This document shows positions 16,899 to 26,104 of a DNA stretch of 64,000 bases, one piece after another (within the stretch, counting starts at the first letter, position 1; each line of letters opens with the position of its first letter). The notes beneath the pieces are model-generated. The model was not told the DNA's origin and searched no databases. It saw only the letters and a program-made list of their open reading frames with translations. The position numbers and the translations under genes are program-made. This DNA is from UBA7672 sp041398245 (GTDB taxonomy: Bacteria; Pseudomonadota; Alphaproteobacteria; Caulobacterales; Hyphomonadaceae), in NCBI GenBank assembly GCA_041398245.1, contig JAWKVC010000007.1:118077-182076 (forward strand). The letters run 5' to 3'.

Positions 16899-18455
16899 TC
16901 AGCCAGCCGTCGTGGACGGCGTAACAATCGGGAAACGCAGTTCGACACGCACGCCATTGCCACGGATTATGTTGGTGCGCCCGCCAAGTTGCTGCGCCAG
17001 ACCTGTGATCAAGCGCGTGCCGAGGCCCATGCCGCCGGCCGGCGTCTCCGCCATGCCGACACCATTATCGGCGACCGCCAGCACGGCCTCGTTGCTGTCG
17101 ACCGGCTGCTCCAGGGTGATCCTGACCGAACCGGGGCAGCCGTCCGGGAATCCATGCTTGAACGCGTTGGAGACGATCTCGTTGACAATCAGCCCCAGAG
17201 GCAAAGCCTGATCCGGCGAGAGTTGCAGCGGCGCAAGCGTCCAGTCGAGTTTCACACCCGGCGGCGCCGAATCGCGCAGACCCGTCAGCACGCGCGCGAG
17301 ATAGGCCTCGGCGTCGACAACGCCGAACTGATCGCTTTCATAGATATGCTGGTGAACAGCGCTCATGGCCGCGATCCGGCGCGTCAGATCTTCCTTCATC
17401 GCCGCTGGCGCCTGCTGCAACCGGATCAGCGACATGACCTGCTGCAGATTGTTCTTCACGCGATGGTGGATTTCCTGGAACAGAACGCGGTTCTGCGCCA
17501 GCGCCGCTTCCAGCTGCACCCGGTTCCGCTCGTGGCGCAGCAACAGCAGGATGGCCCAGCCGGACAGGAAAACGAGCGCCAGGAAGATGGGCGCCGCCAC
17601 CAGCGCTGTATTGCCCACACGTCTCCAGAAAGCATCTTCAGTCGAATTTCGCGACATGCTTGCGGTCACGATAAGCTTCAGATCATCCAGAGTCGTATAG
17701 GCGACGATCCTTGGCTGGTCGTCGATCGGCGAGTTCGAAGAGTAGACTCCCTCCGGCGCCTTCCTCACGTTTTCAAAAAGAACCTGGCCAGAAAAATTCT
17801 GTGCCTTGTCGGGCACGGGAAAGCGCGTGACCAGCCAGCCGTCCGTCCTGACCATTGCAACGGTCGACCCGGCGCCAAGCGCCACTTCGCCCCAGACTTC
17901 GGAGAGAGCGTCGGCGGCGACATAGGCGGCGACAATGCCTGCGAACTGGTCTCCCCGTTCGATGCGGCGCGCGATCCCGAAGAACCGAAGCGTGCCGACA
18001 TCGCCCAACATGGCTGTGATGGTCCAGGGCGCGCCTTCTTTCAGCGCCAGAAACTCGGTGTTGGTCGAGATGCTCGGGCCCCGCGCGCCACCTCGCTGGA
18101 TGGTGCGCCCTTCGGTGTCGTAGATGGCCGTGAAGGTGTTCTCAACCGCGCCCTGTTGCGGAACAAAGCCGGCTGGATCGGAACCGAGCCGCTCGTCATA
18201 GACACGCAGCCGCTCAAGCGTGGATTCGACCAGCAGTCTGGCATTAGCGCTGACAACACTCGCCGCCGATCTTACCCGCTCATTGGCTGCGCTGCTGACA
18301 TCACGCTCGGACAGCCAGATCAGCAGCACAGCGAACAACGGCACCAGCACGGGAATAAGGATGAGAAGCGCGACGGCGGCGCGAACGCCGCCGGTCGGTT
18401 TCGTTTCAAGAATTCCGCCAGAACCCACCGTCGCTCCCAGGGCGCACCTGTCCAC
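16899..18455 (-). CDS. Sensor histidine kinase (HisKA_2 class)
   Basis: 518 residues. Order: N-terminal membrane helix (about 25-48), periplasmic sensor of about 240 residues, second membrane helix (about 285-310), then a HisKA_2 dimerisation box EIHHRVKNNLQQVMSLIRLQ whose histidine is the phospho-acceptor, and an HATPase_c domain with VNEIVSNAFKHGF (N box), VADNGVGM (G1) and GMGLGTRLI (G2). Kinases of this class in alphaproteobacteria often feed the general stress response. No response regulator is adjacent, so the partner is unknown. Confidence 0.92.
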   Translation of the reverse strand: MDRCALGATVGSGGILETKPTGGVRAAVALLILIPVLVPLFAVLLIWLSERDVSSAANERVRSAASVVSANARLLVESTLERLRVYDERLGSDPAGFVPQQGAVENTFTAIYDTEGRTIQRGGARGPSISTNTEFLALKEGAPWTITAMLGDVGTLRFFGIARRIERGDQFAGIVAAYVAADALSEVWGEVALGAGSTVAMVRTDGWLVTRFPVPDKAQNFSGQVLFENVRKAPEGVYSSNSPIDDQPRIVAYTTLDDLKLIVTASMSRNSTEDAFWRRVGNTALVAAPIFLALVFLSGWAILLLLRHERNRVQLEAALAQNRVLFQEIHHRVKNNLQQVMSLIRLQQAPAAMKEDLTRRIAAMSAVHQHIYESDQFGVVDAEAYLARVLTGLRDSAPPGVKLDWTLAPLQLSPDQALPLGLIVNEIVSNAFKHGFPDGCPGSVRITLEQPVDSNEAVLAVADNGVGMAETPAGGMGLGTRLITGLAQQLGGRTNIIRGNGVRVELRFPIVTPSTTAG

Positions 18456-18589
18456 CTGACAATCTAGCTCGATGCGTCATCGGGCAAGACCATGTGTAAA
18501 GTCCGGGCACGGATTCAGGTGAAGCAGCTTGACCGGCGTCGCTCCAATGCTACCCCGGACGGGTTGTCACTGTCAGGCGCACAAGGACT

Positions 18590-20275
18590 TTGAAGGTTAA
18601 CTTGTCTGCAGGGTCTGATACTGCCGAAAACGTGATCGACCCCAGCCTCCGCCTGCTGTCCCGTGTCGCCGACTATGTCGAACCCCTGACCCGTTTCGAC
18701 CGCGGCCACCTGTCCCTTGAAGGCAGCCAGCATCGCAAGATCGAAGTCACGGCGCGCCAGCACTTCCGCGTGACCTTCGATTTCATACGCTCGGAAGGAA
18801 ACGGCGATCTGCCCGCAGGCGTCGTCGCCATGGCCACCTCTGAAGCGCTAGCCGCCGATACCGAAGCGCAACTGGCCGCCGCGCGGACAAGCTTGCCAGA
18901 GCGGCTTGCGGCATGGGCCACGGCTCATGGCGAAGACTCCACCCGCCGGCTTTCGGTGACAGACTGCTTCACGGCCACACCAGAGCTCGGGGTCATCGAG
19001 GACTGCACGACCTGCAAGGGTAGCGGGAAAACTGCTTGCTCCGCTTGCCGTGCAACTGGCGTCCAGGAATGCCCGGCGTGTGGCGGTCGCGGCTCGCGTC
19101 CCTGCACGGTCTGTGAAGCGACGGGAAAGGAACGCTGCCGCCGCTGCTACGGTCAGGGATATGAGATCGTGCACAAGCAGGAGACGGTTTGGGACGCGAC
19201 GACCAACACCGGCCGGACGCAGAACGTACCGCACAAGCAGACATGCGGCGGCTGCGGCGGCTCGGGAAGCGTTATTTGCGGACGCTGCGGCGGCAGCCGC
19301 GAGCTGGCCTGCTCGCGATGCTCTGGACAACGGACGATCCCGTGTGCGGTCTGTAATGGCGCGGCAACACAGATCTGCGCCGCCTGTGAAGGCGCTGGCC
19401 ATCGATACCGGACCAGACGCCTTGTCTGCACAGTAAAGGACTCGTTCGAGGTTTCAGCCACGAGCCCGGACGCCGACATTGCGAAAGTTCTGAACGGCCT
19501 CGAAGGCATGGGCGAAGTGTTGAGCTATGCGGAGGACCACCGGTCGACGGCTGAAGCTGGCGCGTCCGTCACCGAGCGGCAGACCATCGCGTCGATTCCG
19601 GTCACGTCGATTTTGGTCGCTATCGGCGCCAAGCAGACGCTGGTTCACGGTTTCGGACCGCAGCAGGACATCCGCGACTTCGGCGACATCGCCAGCCTGC
19701 TGCTGGCGGAAGATCTCGACGTGCTTGAGGCGGCGTTGCCGTCTGAGCGGTCGCTGCTTCCAGCCGTAACGCCGAACCTGACTGCAGCGCTTGCAAGCAC
19801 TCTGGCGTCCGAAGCCAATGTCGCCATCGCCGAGAACCCGGGAAAGAAGGGCCTCGTCGCTGTCCAACGCGACTTCCAGGGGCTGTTGTCGGAAGACCAT
19901 CTGCAGCGGACGGCGGCCTCGATCCGCAAGGCCGTGGGCCTCACCTACTGGTCGTCGATCCTGCGCGGACCAGTGGCGCTTCTGGCGATGCCGCTGTTGC
20001 AGATACCCGTTGAACTTCTTCTGCGGGACCGCGACATGGTCGCACGGCTTTCCGGGACGGCCGGCGTCATGCTGATTGCATTTGGCGGCGCCATCCTTGC
20101 GCACATGCTCGCCGTCCGGTCGCTGCAAACGCGCCTCGCGCCGGGCGGCACGCCCAAGCTGAGCGGCATCGTCGCGCGCCAGGGTCATCTCCGAAACTGG
20201 CTGGTTGGCGCCGGTGTGTTCATCGTTCTGGCGACGACAGCTCTGGCGGGCCTTACCAACCTTCTGGCTCCGTAA
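18590..20275 (+). CDS. DnaJ-type zinc-finger membrane protein without J domain
   Basis: 561 residues from TTG at 18590 (AAGGA upstream). Residues about 140-260 hold ten CxxC pairs in two blocks of five (CTTC, CSAC, CPAC, CTVC, CRRC; then CGGC, CGRC, CSRC, CAVC, CAAC) separated by a YEIVHKQETVW insert. This is the DnaJ cysteine-rich pattern extended 2.5-fold, yet there is no J domain. The C-terminal 120 residues have membrane segments (PVALLAMPLLQIPVELLL, a glycine/alanine helix, and a last helix ending at the C-terminus). Could be a zinc-structured scaffold or disulfide/chaperone-type protein at the membrane; no specific function can be given. Confidence 0.75.
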   Translation: MKVNLSAGSDTAENVIDPSLRLLSRVADYVEPLTRFDRGHLSLEGSQHRKIEVTARQHFRVTFDFIRSEGNGDLPAGVVAMATSEALAADTEAQLAAARTSLPERLAAWATAHGEDSTRRLSVTDCFTATPELGVIEDCTTCKGSGKTACSACRATGVQECPACGGRGSRPCTVCEATGKERCRRCYGQGYEIVHKQETVWDATTNTGRTQNVPHKQTCGGCGGSGSVICGRCGGSRELACSRCSGQRTIPCAVCNGAATQICAACEGAGHRYRTRRLVCTVKDSFEVSATSPDADIAKVLNGLEGMGEVLSYAEDHRSTAEAGASVTERQTIASIPVTSILVAIGAKQTLVHGFGPQQDIRDFGDIASLLLAEDLDVLEAALPSERSLLPAVTPNLTAALASTLASEANVAIAENPGKKGLVAVQRDFQGLLSEDHLQRTAASIRKAVGLTYWSSILRGPVALLAMPLLQIPVELLLRDRDMVARLSGTAGVMLIAFGGAILAHMLAVRSLQTRLAPGGTPKLSGIVARQGHLRNWLVGAGVFIVLATTALAGLTNLLAP

Positions 20276-20374
20276 CGGCGAATCGGGCGGAAACTTACGC
20301 CTCCGCCCGACCGGCATTCCCAGGGTCAGGTTGGTCTGGGAGGGGTTTCGCCGCGCCGGCGGCAGAATCGGTCG

Positions 20375-20731
20375 TCAGCGCGCAGCAAGAATGCGGGACG
20401 AGTCGATCCGGCGGCCGGTGCGGTCGAAATGGATGGCAACGACGTCCGTGCGGCCAAGCTTACGCACGAACGCATCAAGCGTGTCGGCGATGCAGGCGTC
20501 TTCCAGTTGGCGAACCGCGACGGAACGCATGCCCGATGTCATGCAGGCCCGGCGCGCCTCGCGCAGGAAGGCGTTGTAGTTCTGCTCGGCGGACCGGGCT
20601 GTGTCGTACTGGAAGCTGATGGTGAAGGCGGCGTGGTCCGGCTCGGCGGTGGCGACAGGCGCCCACTGGCCGGCCGCGGCAATAGCGGCGCAGCCTGCGA
20701 CGGCGGCGAAGGCGAAGGCGAGGCGTTTCAT
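20375..20731 (-). CDS. UrcA-like secreted protein
   Basis: 118 residues from the ATG at 20731 (or 121 from 20740). A signal peptide (about residues 1-22) is followed by a domain with FTISFQYDTARSAEQNYNAFLREARRAC and a later C in EDACIADTLDAFV, the layout of the UrcA family of small periplasmic proteins with two conserved cysteines. Function of the family is unknown. No clear ribosome site precedes either ATG. Confidence 0.6.
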   Translation of the reverse strand: MKRLAFAFAAVAGCAAIAAAGQWAPVATAEPDHAAFTISFQYDTARSAEQNYNAFLREARRACMTSGMRSVAVRQLEDACIADTLDAFVRKLGRTDVVAIHFDRTGRRIDSSRILAAR

Positions 20732-20841
20732 GGCGATCATTGGGGGAGGTTCCGCGTCTCTCACAGCTCTTGTCGGCTGCGCGCGTGGTCTCGCCCGACT
20801 CGATGACAGGCGTCTGACGGCTGTTTCGCAGTTGGATGAAA

Positions 20842-21903
20842 CTATCGAGGCGCTGGCGAGGCAGGTTCCGCCGCGGGCGGCATGGTTGCGATCCACTCGC
20901 GAATAAGGGCCAGCGCCTCCCGATCGACGACTGTGCGGCCGAGTTCGGGCATGAGGACGCCGGGCTCCACGGATTCAAGGCGGTGTACGAGGATCGACTG
21001 ATCCGGCTTACCGGGCTCGATCACGAACAGGTTGGCGCCGGACCCTCTGCCGGCTGCTGTCGGCCGCTTGTGGATACCCCAGCCAGCCGGATTGGTTTCA
21101 TTCCAGGCGAGGAACAGGCCCGAGTTGGATGCTCCGCCGCCCGCGCGATGACAGTGGGCGCAATTGATATCAAGCCAGGCGCGGGCGCGCTGTTCAAGGG
21201 GACCATCCTCGAACGCGGCTGGCAGCGCCGGTGGATTGTCCGGCGCGCCCGTCAGAATCCCCCGCGCGGTCCAGTCCGCGATCTGATTGGCGCCGTTCGG
21301 CCCGACATGGTTGAGATTACGGACAGCAGGACCAATCGGCGTCAGCACATTGTTCCGTGAGTGGCAGAGCTTGCACTGATTACGGTTCGGCACGGCGTAG
21401 TCGATCGTCAGAGCTTCGCCGTCTGGCGCGATTGTCTTGATCTCCTGCCGCTCGCCAACCGGCGCATAGGTTGCCTCGGTCTGATCGGCGTTCCAGACAT
21501 AGGGCGCGGCCGACCATCCGTCCGCCTTGCGGATCAACAGCCGTGTTTCAATGTAGCGCTCGCCCTCTGCCGGCTGGCGCATGTCGGGTGCAAACGCGAA
21601 TGTCTTGATCAGGACGGATCCGACCGGAAAATCGAATACGTTGTCGGGGTCATAGGCGGCGGCCTTACCGCCCGGCACGTAGACCATGCGGTGCTTGCCC
21701 GCGTAGTCCGAGAACAACGGATTGACGAGATCGTAGGCGACGACGCCGTCTGCAGGTTCGCGCCCGCCTGCATCCTTGAAGAGACCGTAGTCGGAGAGTT
21801 TTTCGGCAGGCGCATCCGCCAGGATCACGCTGGCGTTCGGGCCCGGAGGCGCGCTGCATGCGCCAATCACCAGCAGCATGACAGATGCAAACGCGGCTCT
21901 CAC
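20842..21903 (-). CDS. SO2930/HNE_0200-family diheme c-type cytochrome lipoprotein
   Basis: 353 residues from a GTG at 21903, preceded by GGGAGCGAGAT; this start overlaps the stop of the upstream membrane protein (GTGA) and gives a lipoprotein signal with lipobox VIGAC. Two heme-binding motifs CKLCH and CAHCH lie about 70 residues apart in the C-terminal half. The sequence matches what is known of the HNE_0200 family (YGLFKDAG start of the mature domain, NPLFSDYAGKHR, LNHVGPNGANQI). It is usually encoded next to a beta-helix protein, as here. Electron partner unknown. Confidence 0.85.
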   Translation of the reverse strand: MRAAFASVMLLVIGACSAPPGPNASVILADAPAEKLSDYGLFKDAGGREPADGVVAYDLVNPLFSDYAGKHRMVYVPGGKAAAYDPDNVFDFPVGSVLIKTFAFAPDMRQPAEGERYIETRLLIRKADGWSAAPYVWNADQTEATYAPVGERQEIKTIAPDGEALTIDYAVPNRNQCKLCHSRNNVLTPIGPAVRNLNHVGPNGANQIADWTARGILTGAPDNPPALPAAFEDGPLEQRARAWLDINCAHCHRAGGGASNSGLFLAWNETNPAGWGIHKRPTAAGRGSGANLFVIEPGKPDQSILVHRLESVEPGVLMPELGRTVVDREALALIREWIATMPPAAEPASPAPR

Positions 21904-22436
21904 ATCTCGCTCCCGCTCATCCAGCCCAGGCCGGCCGCCACGATCGACAGCCCGCTGGCCAGCGCCGCCACGACTGCACAAAATATCGCGCCCTTTATGA
22001 AGTCGGCAAAATGCCGCCCATGGTCGAACGGCGCGACGTCCTCAAGGCTGACGCCGGCCGGCAGGGCCCAGCGCGGCTTGCCGAGCCCAAGGAACAATTC
22101 ATCCACGACCAGCCAGTCAACTAGGTTGAACACCATGCCGACAAGGAAGGCGTGAACCCAGAGGCTGAGGGGATCGTGGGGAACGCCCCTGCCCGAAGCG
22201 ACCATGAGGGTCGATGCAACAGGCCCACCGACAAGCACCACAAAGAGCGCCGCCGCGAAGATATCGCCCGTGGACTTCTCGGCGCCGGACAGGGGCGGCT
22301 GCGCCGCCCGCACGGCTTGTGGGAAATGCTTGAGGAAGAGCCGCGGGTTGGACAGCAAGGCGGCAAGCACCAGCAACGTTGCAAGCAACGCGATCAATCC
22401 CCCATGAATGAGGATCGTGTCGGTGTGCAGTGGCAT
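21900..22436 (-). CDS. Inner-membrane protein linked to the diheme cytochrome
   Basis: 178 residues with four hydrophobic segments (about 10-28, 60-80, 90-115 and 150-172) and a charged loop containing DVAPFDHGRHF. No family recognised. It lies between the beta-helix protein (40 bp upstream) and the diheme cytochrome (4-bp overlap downstream), so the three form one operon and it may anchor or serve the cytochrome. Confidence 0.72.
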   Translation of the reverse strand: MPLHTDTILIHGGLIALLATLLVLAALLSNPRLFLKHFPQAVRAAQPPLSGAEKSTGDIFAAALFVVLVGGPVASTLMVASGRGVPHDPLSLWVHAFLVGMVFNLVDWLVVDELFLGLGKPRWALPAGVSLEDVAPFDHGRHFADFIKGAIFCAVVAALASGLSIVAAGLGWMSGSEM

Positions 22437-22475
22437 ACGTCAGCCTTCCGGGCACAAGCCCCGTCGGATGCCGTC

Positions 22476-23693
22476 CTAAGCGGACTTGTCCTGCGGCAGC
22501 ACGATAGGCGCGGGCTCCGCGATCTCGGCATCCGGCAGGCGGTCCGTCGATGGTTTCGCTTTGCTCGGGTCGATCGGCGTCACGCCGAGCCCGAAATTGA
22601 GGAAGCCGACTTCCGGCTTCTCGCGGATCGCGATCCGCACATCCTCGGTCTTGCCGGCATAGGTGTTGATCCCGTCCCACACGATGGCCGGAAGCTTGCC
22701 GCCGACAGCAGCCGCCAGCGGGGCCAGGCGCCCTTTGGGATCGTTGCCGCCTTCGCCATAGGTGTTGTCGCGAATAACGAAGTCGCGCGGCAGCGGATTG
22801 TAGCGGTCGTCCGTGAACTCGAACGAATAGGAGTAGATAAGAATGTGCGTCGTGCCGTTCTTGTCGAACTCGTTGTTGAAGACGTGGACGTTCTGGTTCG
22901 CCATCAGCATGACGCCGGCGCCGGTTGGAACATTGGCGACAATGTTGCCGGGCGGAGCGAAGTTGGGCGTGTCGTTGGCGACGACCTTGTTGTTGAAGAT
23001 CCGGGTCGAGTGACCGCCGATCTTCGGCAGGTCCGGCAGATCGAACACTAGGATGCCGCCGGCATTATGCGTTGCGATGTTGTCGTGAACATCCGCATTG
23101 GTGGAGTTCTCGATCTCGATACCGGCGACGTTGTATTCAGCCGTCGAGTTGCGGACGATGATGTTGTTCGACTGGCCGACATAGATGCCGGCGTCGGAAG
23201 CGCCCGATACCGTCACGCCATCAACCAGCACGTTCTCTGATTCCACCGGATAGACGCCATAGGCGCCGTTCTCCGCTTTCGGACCACCGGTCCATTCGAC
23301 CTTCAGATCCTTGTAGGTGATGTTGTCGGCGCCCTTGGACTTGATGCCGTCGCCCTTGGTGTCCTGCATCGTGAAGCCCGTGAGCGTCACGCCGTCCGAG
23401 GTCACCAGCAGGCCCTCGCCTGCTCCCTTCTGGCCCTTGAACGACAGGACGGTCTGGTCGATCCCGGCCCCGCGGACGGTAACGTCATTCACATCGAGCG
23501 ACAGGCCTTCGGTGAAATCGAACGTGCCCGCCCCGATCTCGATCACGTCGCCGGGCTTGGCGTCCTGCAGGCGCGTCTGCAACTCCGCATAGGCGTCAGG
23601 GCCCGGCGCGATCGCCGCGGGTTTTGCAGGCTCGGTCGGACCGCACGCGGCGGCGAGAGCGAGCACAGAGACAGCCGCGACCAGGACGCGCAT
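22476..23693 (-). CDS. Parallel beta-helix repeat lipoprotein
   Basis: 405 residues from the ATG at 23693, which follows GGAGGATTTC and yields a lipoprotein signal (LAAAC, lipid-modified C17 or so). The body is a right-handed parallel beta-helix, seen as repeats of the type DGVTLTGFTMQDTKGDGIKS, NVLVDGVTVSGASDAGIYV and NIIVRNSTAEYNVAGIEIEN, with asparagine ladders. This type is found beside the HNE_0200-family cytochrome in other bacteria. The helix could bind or cleave a polysaccharide, but no catalytic signature is visible. Confidence 0.85.
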   Translation of the reverse strand: MRVLVAAVSVLALAAACGPTEPAKPAAIAPGPDAYAELQTRLQDAKPGDVIEIGAGTFDFTEGLSLDVNDVTVRGAGIDQTVLSFKGQKGAGEGLLVTSDGVTLTGFTMQDTKGDGIKSKGADNITYKDLKVEWTGGPKAENGAYGVYPVESENVLVDGVTVSGASDAGIYVGQSNNIIVRNSTAEYNVAGIEIENSTNADVHDNIATHNAGGILVFDLPDLPKIGGHSTRIFNNKVVANDTPNFAPPGNIVANVPTGAGVMLMANQNVHVFNNEFDKNGTTHILIYSYSFEFTDDRYNPLPRDFVIRDNTYGEGGNDPKGRLAPLAAAVGGKLPAIVWDGINTYAGKTEDVRIAIREKPEVGFLNFGLGVTPIDPSKAKPSTDRLPDAEIAEPAPIVLPQDKSA

Positions 23694-23780
23694 GAAATCC
23701 TCCCATGAACCATTGTTCGCTGCGCACTCTCCGGTCTGGCGTGGCAGTGTCAAGTTGACGACGCGTCAGTCTGAAGAGAC

Positions 23781-23811
23781 TGCGGCCGCTCCCCGGGGAG
23801 GGAGCGGCCGC
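23781..23811. terminator. Long GC-rich hairpin between two minus-strand genes
   Basis: TGCGGCCGCTCC and GGAGCGGCCGCA form a 12-bp perfect stem around CCGGGGAG-like loop. It lies between the 3' end of the RcnB-like gene (23860) and the start of the beta-helix gene, so it most likely ends RcnB-like transcription, although no T-run follows. Confidence 0.55.
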
Positions 23812-23859
23812 ATGGGGTGACCGCGCAATCGACTGCCGGTCATGGGGACATGTCAGGCG

Positions 23860-24276
23860 CTACTGGGTCAGCGCCCAGAGCACGAGGCCCGTTGCAGCCG
23901 CAACGAGCAGGATCTCGCCCGTGCGCGCATCACGGTAGTACTGGTGGCCATAGCGCGGCGGCGGCAGCCGGTACCGGTTGTAGTCATGGACCACCACGAA
24001 GTTGCTGTAGTGGGGACGGTAGGAGAAATAGTCGCCCTTGCCCCAGTAGTGGTGGCTGCCGCGGCCATCATACCAGCCGCGATTGTCGCGCCGGTGATCG
24101 TCACGACGCCAGTCGTCGCGACGTCCGTCGCGATAGCCATCACGGTAGTCGCGATCATTCCAGTCGCGGTCGTGACCCCGGCCGCCATGCCCGCGGCCCG
24201 GCTGATCAGCGAAAGCCGGCGCGATGCTGGAAATGGCGATCAGGCCAGCGGCAAGCGAAGTTGTGATGAGACGCAT
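23860..24276 (-). CDS. RcnB-like secreted protein
   Basis: 138 residues with a signal peptide (cleavage near AFA-DQPG). The mature part starts with a very Asp/Arg/His-rich stretch (DRDWNDRDYRDGYRDGRRDD), then the RcnB-type core YWGKGDYFSYRPHYSNF, RYRLPPPRYGHQYYRD and a hydrophobic C-terminus (ILLVAAATGLVLWAL). RcnB is a periplasmic nickel/cobalt-homeostasis factor in E. coli; in alphaproteobacteria the family is broad and its role uncertain. AGGAGTGTTCC precedes the ATG. Confidence 0.78.
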   Translation of the reverse strand: MRLITTSLAAGLIAISSIAPAFADQPGRGHGGRGHDRDWNDRDYRDGYRDGRRDDWRRDDHRRDNRGWYDGRGSHHYWGKGDYFSYRPHYSNFVVVHDYNRYRLPPPRYGHQYYRDARTGEILLVAAATGLVLWALTQ

Positions 24277-24487
24277 GGAACACTCCTTTCAGTCTCGAGG
24301 CTCCAAGAAAACGCATGACGCATGAACGGAGGTCGACTCGTTCGTTCATAAAGGCGTCGCGAACGCCGTTCATCTTGAAATCAAGATTTTTCAAGGCGCT
24401 ACAGCGCAGCGTCGATGAGAATTTCTGCAGTTGCCGCAGGAGTCAGGCGCAGGAACCTTGTCCGGCCGCCGGCTTCCTGAACACAGG

Positions 24488-26035
24488 TTAGGCCGCCGAC
24501 CGGCTTTCCAGTATGGCGGCCGCTGCATCGATCCAGCCCTGGATGCGCTCACGCGCTGGCCGCTCACCGCCGCGCAGAAGGCGCTCGCCTTCGTTTGAGG
24601 AGGCAAACAGGTCGATCGCATCCACCAGCGAGTCGATATCGATGGCGGCAAGATCATCAAGATTGTAGACGCCCGCGCCGACGAGGATCTGCGCATTCGT
24701 GCCGCTGAGATCCGGCAGCGTGCAGGCAAGCAAGGCCTGCGCCTGCCAGTCCTTGATGATCCCGGCATTGATGTGGCTGGCCTTGATGCGCTGGGCGGCG
24801 TCTTCGGGCGCGAGAGCAAGGAGATCGCCGACCGTCTTGACGCCAATGACGTTGAGCCGCCCCGCAGTCTTGGGACCGATCGATGGCGCATCGACGACCT
24901 GCGCTTCGCGCGTGAGACGGGCGCCGGGAGCGGCGGGCGCCGCCTCGGTCTCCGGGAGCTTCCCGGGCTCCTCCGGTTCCAGCGGGGCCGGTTTGGCGGT
25001 CGGCGGCGTGTTCACCTTCACAACGGGCTTCGTGGTCCTGGCTTTCTTGGTCGTGCGGGCCTCGGCGCCCTGCCCGCTCTTTGTCCCGGTCTCGCGCGGC
25101 CACTGGCAATCGAGCGTCGACAAAGAAACCTTGAGAACCTCTTCCGCAAAGAGCTTGCGCACGACGCGGTCATCGTCGCCCAGAGTCTCCCGCACCTTGC
25201 CGGTCTTCCGGAATTCCAGATGCTGCTCAGCGACCAGATCCATCTCGGCGACGGCCTCGATTCGCTTCGAGATCGCGCGGGCCGGCGTATTGGCGACGAT
25301 GCCCACGGTATCGAACAACAGGCTGACCTTGGGCGCTTCCGCCCTGGATTCCTCAATGGCGCGATCAAGGATACGCGACAGCATGACGGCGGCGTAGCCC
25401 ATCAGGGCGGCGACGACATCCTTCATTTCCTGATCGAGCCCGTCGACCGGACGCTTCACGCCGACGTCGAAGTCGTAGTGATCGATCAGCGTTTCATAGT
25501 GCTTGTTGGAGATCAGTGCGCCCGACTTCACCATGCGCTCAAGCCAGTCATCGCCCTCGGGCACAGGCACGTCCGGGAAGCCGATATCCTGCGTCAGAAT
25601 GAGGAGCAGTTCCGGGAAGGCCTTCGACAGCGACCATTCGACGGCGCGATGGATCGTATTTTCTTCCTCGGTCTGGTGCGTGTGGAAGGGCTGCACCGGA
25701 TCAACGACGTAATGGCTCATCACGCCCGCACAGTAGGCGGCATGCTTCCAGTCCTGCTGCTGAAGCGCGCGGACTGTGCGGCGATACCATTCGCGGGCCG
25801 CTTGGGGCGCGCCGCCCCAGTCGCCATCGCGCACATGAAGGACGTGGTTGCGAAAATCCTTGAACACGGCGTCTGGCGCCTTTGCGCCCTCAAGATAGGC
25901 GTCGCGATGCTTCAGGAAGGCGTTGCGCCAGGCTTCAGCAGTCTCCGTCTGCAGGTGATCGAGCGCCAGAATGGCGAGGCGATGGTGGTTGCTTCGGCAA
26001 ACCGAATCCAGAACCAGCCGGTAGCAGACCGACAT
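24488..26035 (-). CDS. Zinc-dependent phospholipase C-like domain fused to DUF4332
   Basis: 515 residues from the ATG at 26035, preferred over 26047 because GGAGAGCGCT precedes it. Residues 1-240 resemble zinc-dependent phospholipase C/P1 nuclease folds: HH at 17-18, FRNHVLHVRDGDW (H64, H67, D70), then HYVVDPVQPFHTHQ (H108, D112, H118), the expected metal ligands. A Pro/Thr/Lys-rich linker (about 320-370) leads to a DUF4332-type helix-hairpin-helix region (APSIGPKTAGRLNVIGVKTVGDLLALAPE). No signal peptide is seen, so a cytoplasmic place is likely. HhH modules usually bind DNA, so the pairing hints at a nuclease-like rather than lipase role; this is an inference. Confidence 0.72.
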   Translation of the reverse strand: MSVCYRLVLDSVCRSNHHRLAILALDHLQTETAEAWRNAFLKHRDAYLEGAKAPDAVFKDFRNHVLHVRDGDWGGAPQAAREWYRRTVRALQQQDWKHAAYCAGVMSHYVVDPVQPFHTHQTEEENTIHRAVEWSLSKAFPELLLILTQDIGFPDVPVPEGDDWLERMVKSGALISNKHYETLIDHYDFDVGVKRPVDGLDQEMKDVVAALMGYAAVMLSRILDRAIEESRAEAPKVSLLFDTVGIVANTPARAISKRIEAVAEMDLVAEQHLEFRKTGKVRETLGDDDRVVRKLFAEEVLKVSLSTLDCQWPRETGTKSGQGAEARTTKKARTTKPVVKVNTPPTAKPAPLEPEEPGKLPETEAAPAAPGARLTREAQVVDAPSIGPKTAGRLNVIGVKTVGDLLALAPEDAAQRIKASHINAGIIKDWQAQALLACTLPDLSGTNAQILVGAGVYNLDDLAAIDIDSLVDAIDLFASSNEGERLLRGGERPARERIQGWIDAAAAILESRSAA

Positions 26036-26080
26036 AGCGCTCTCCATGCCAAGGATGGCGGAGAGTCGAGTTTATTTCGG

Positions 26081-26095
26081 TTAGCAGGGGGTTAA
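26081..26095. promoter_or_regulatory. CtrA-like box upstream of the phospholipase-like gene
   Basis: TTAG-N7-TTAA, one base away from the CtrA consensus TTAA-N7-TTAA, 46 bp upstream of the start at 26035. CtrA is the cell-cycle regulator of Caulobacterales; a single near-match may be chance. Confidence 0.3.
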
Positions 26096-26104
26096 TCCGG
26101 CCTC

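Noticed and set aside
16839..18467. 542-codon frame opposite the histidine kinase gene
   Set aside because: It mirrors the kinase gene, whose domains are clear; long antisense frames are expected at this GC content.
24773..26095. 440-codon frame opposite the phospholipase-like gene
   Set aside because: Arg/Gly-rich shadow of a gene with conserved metal ligands.
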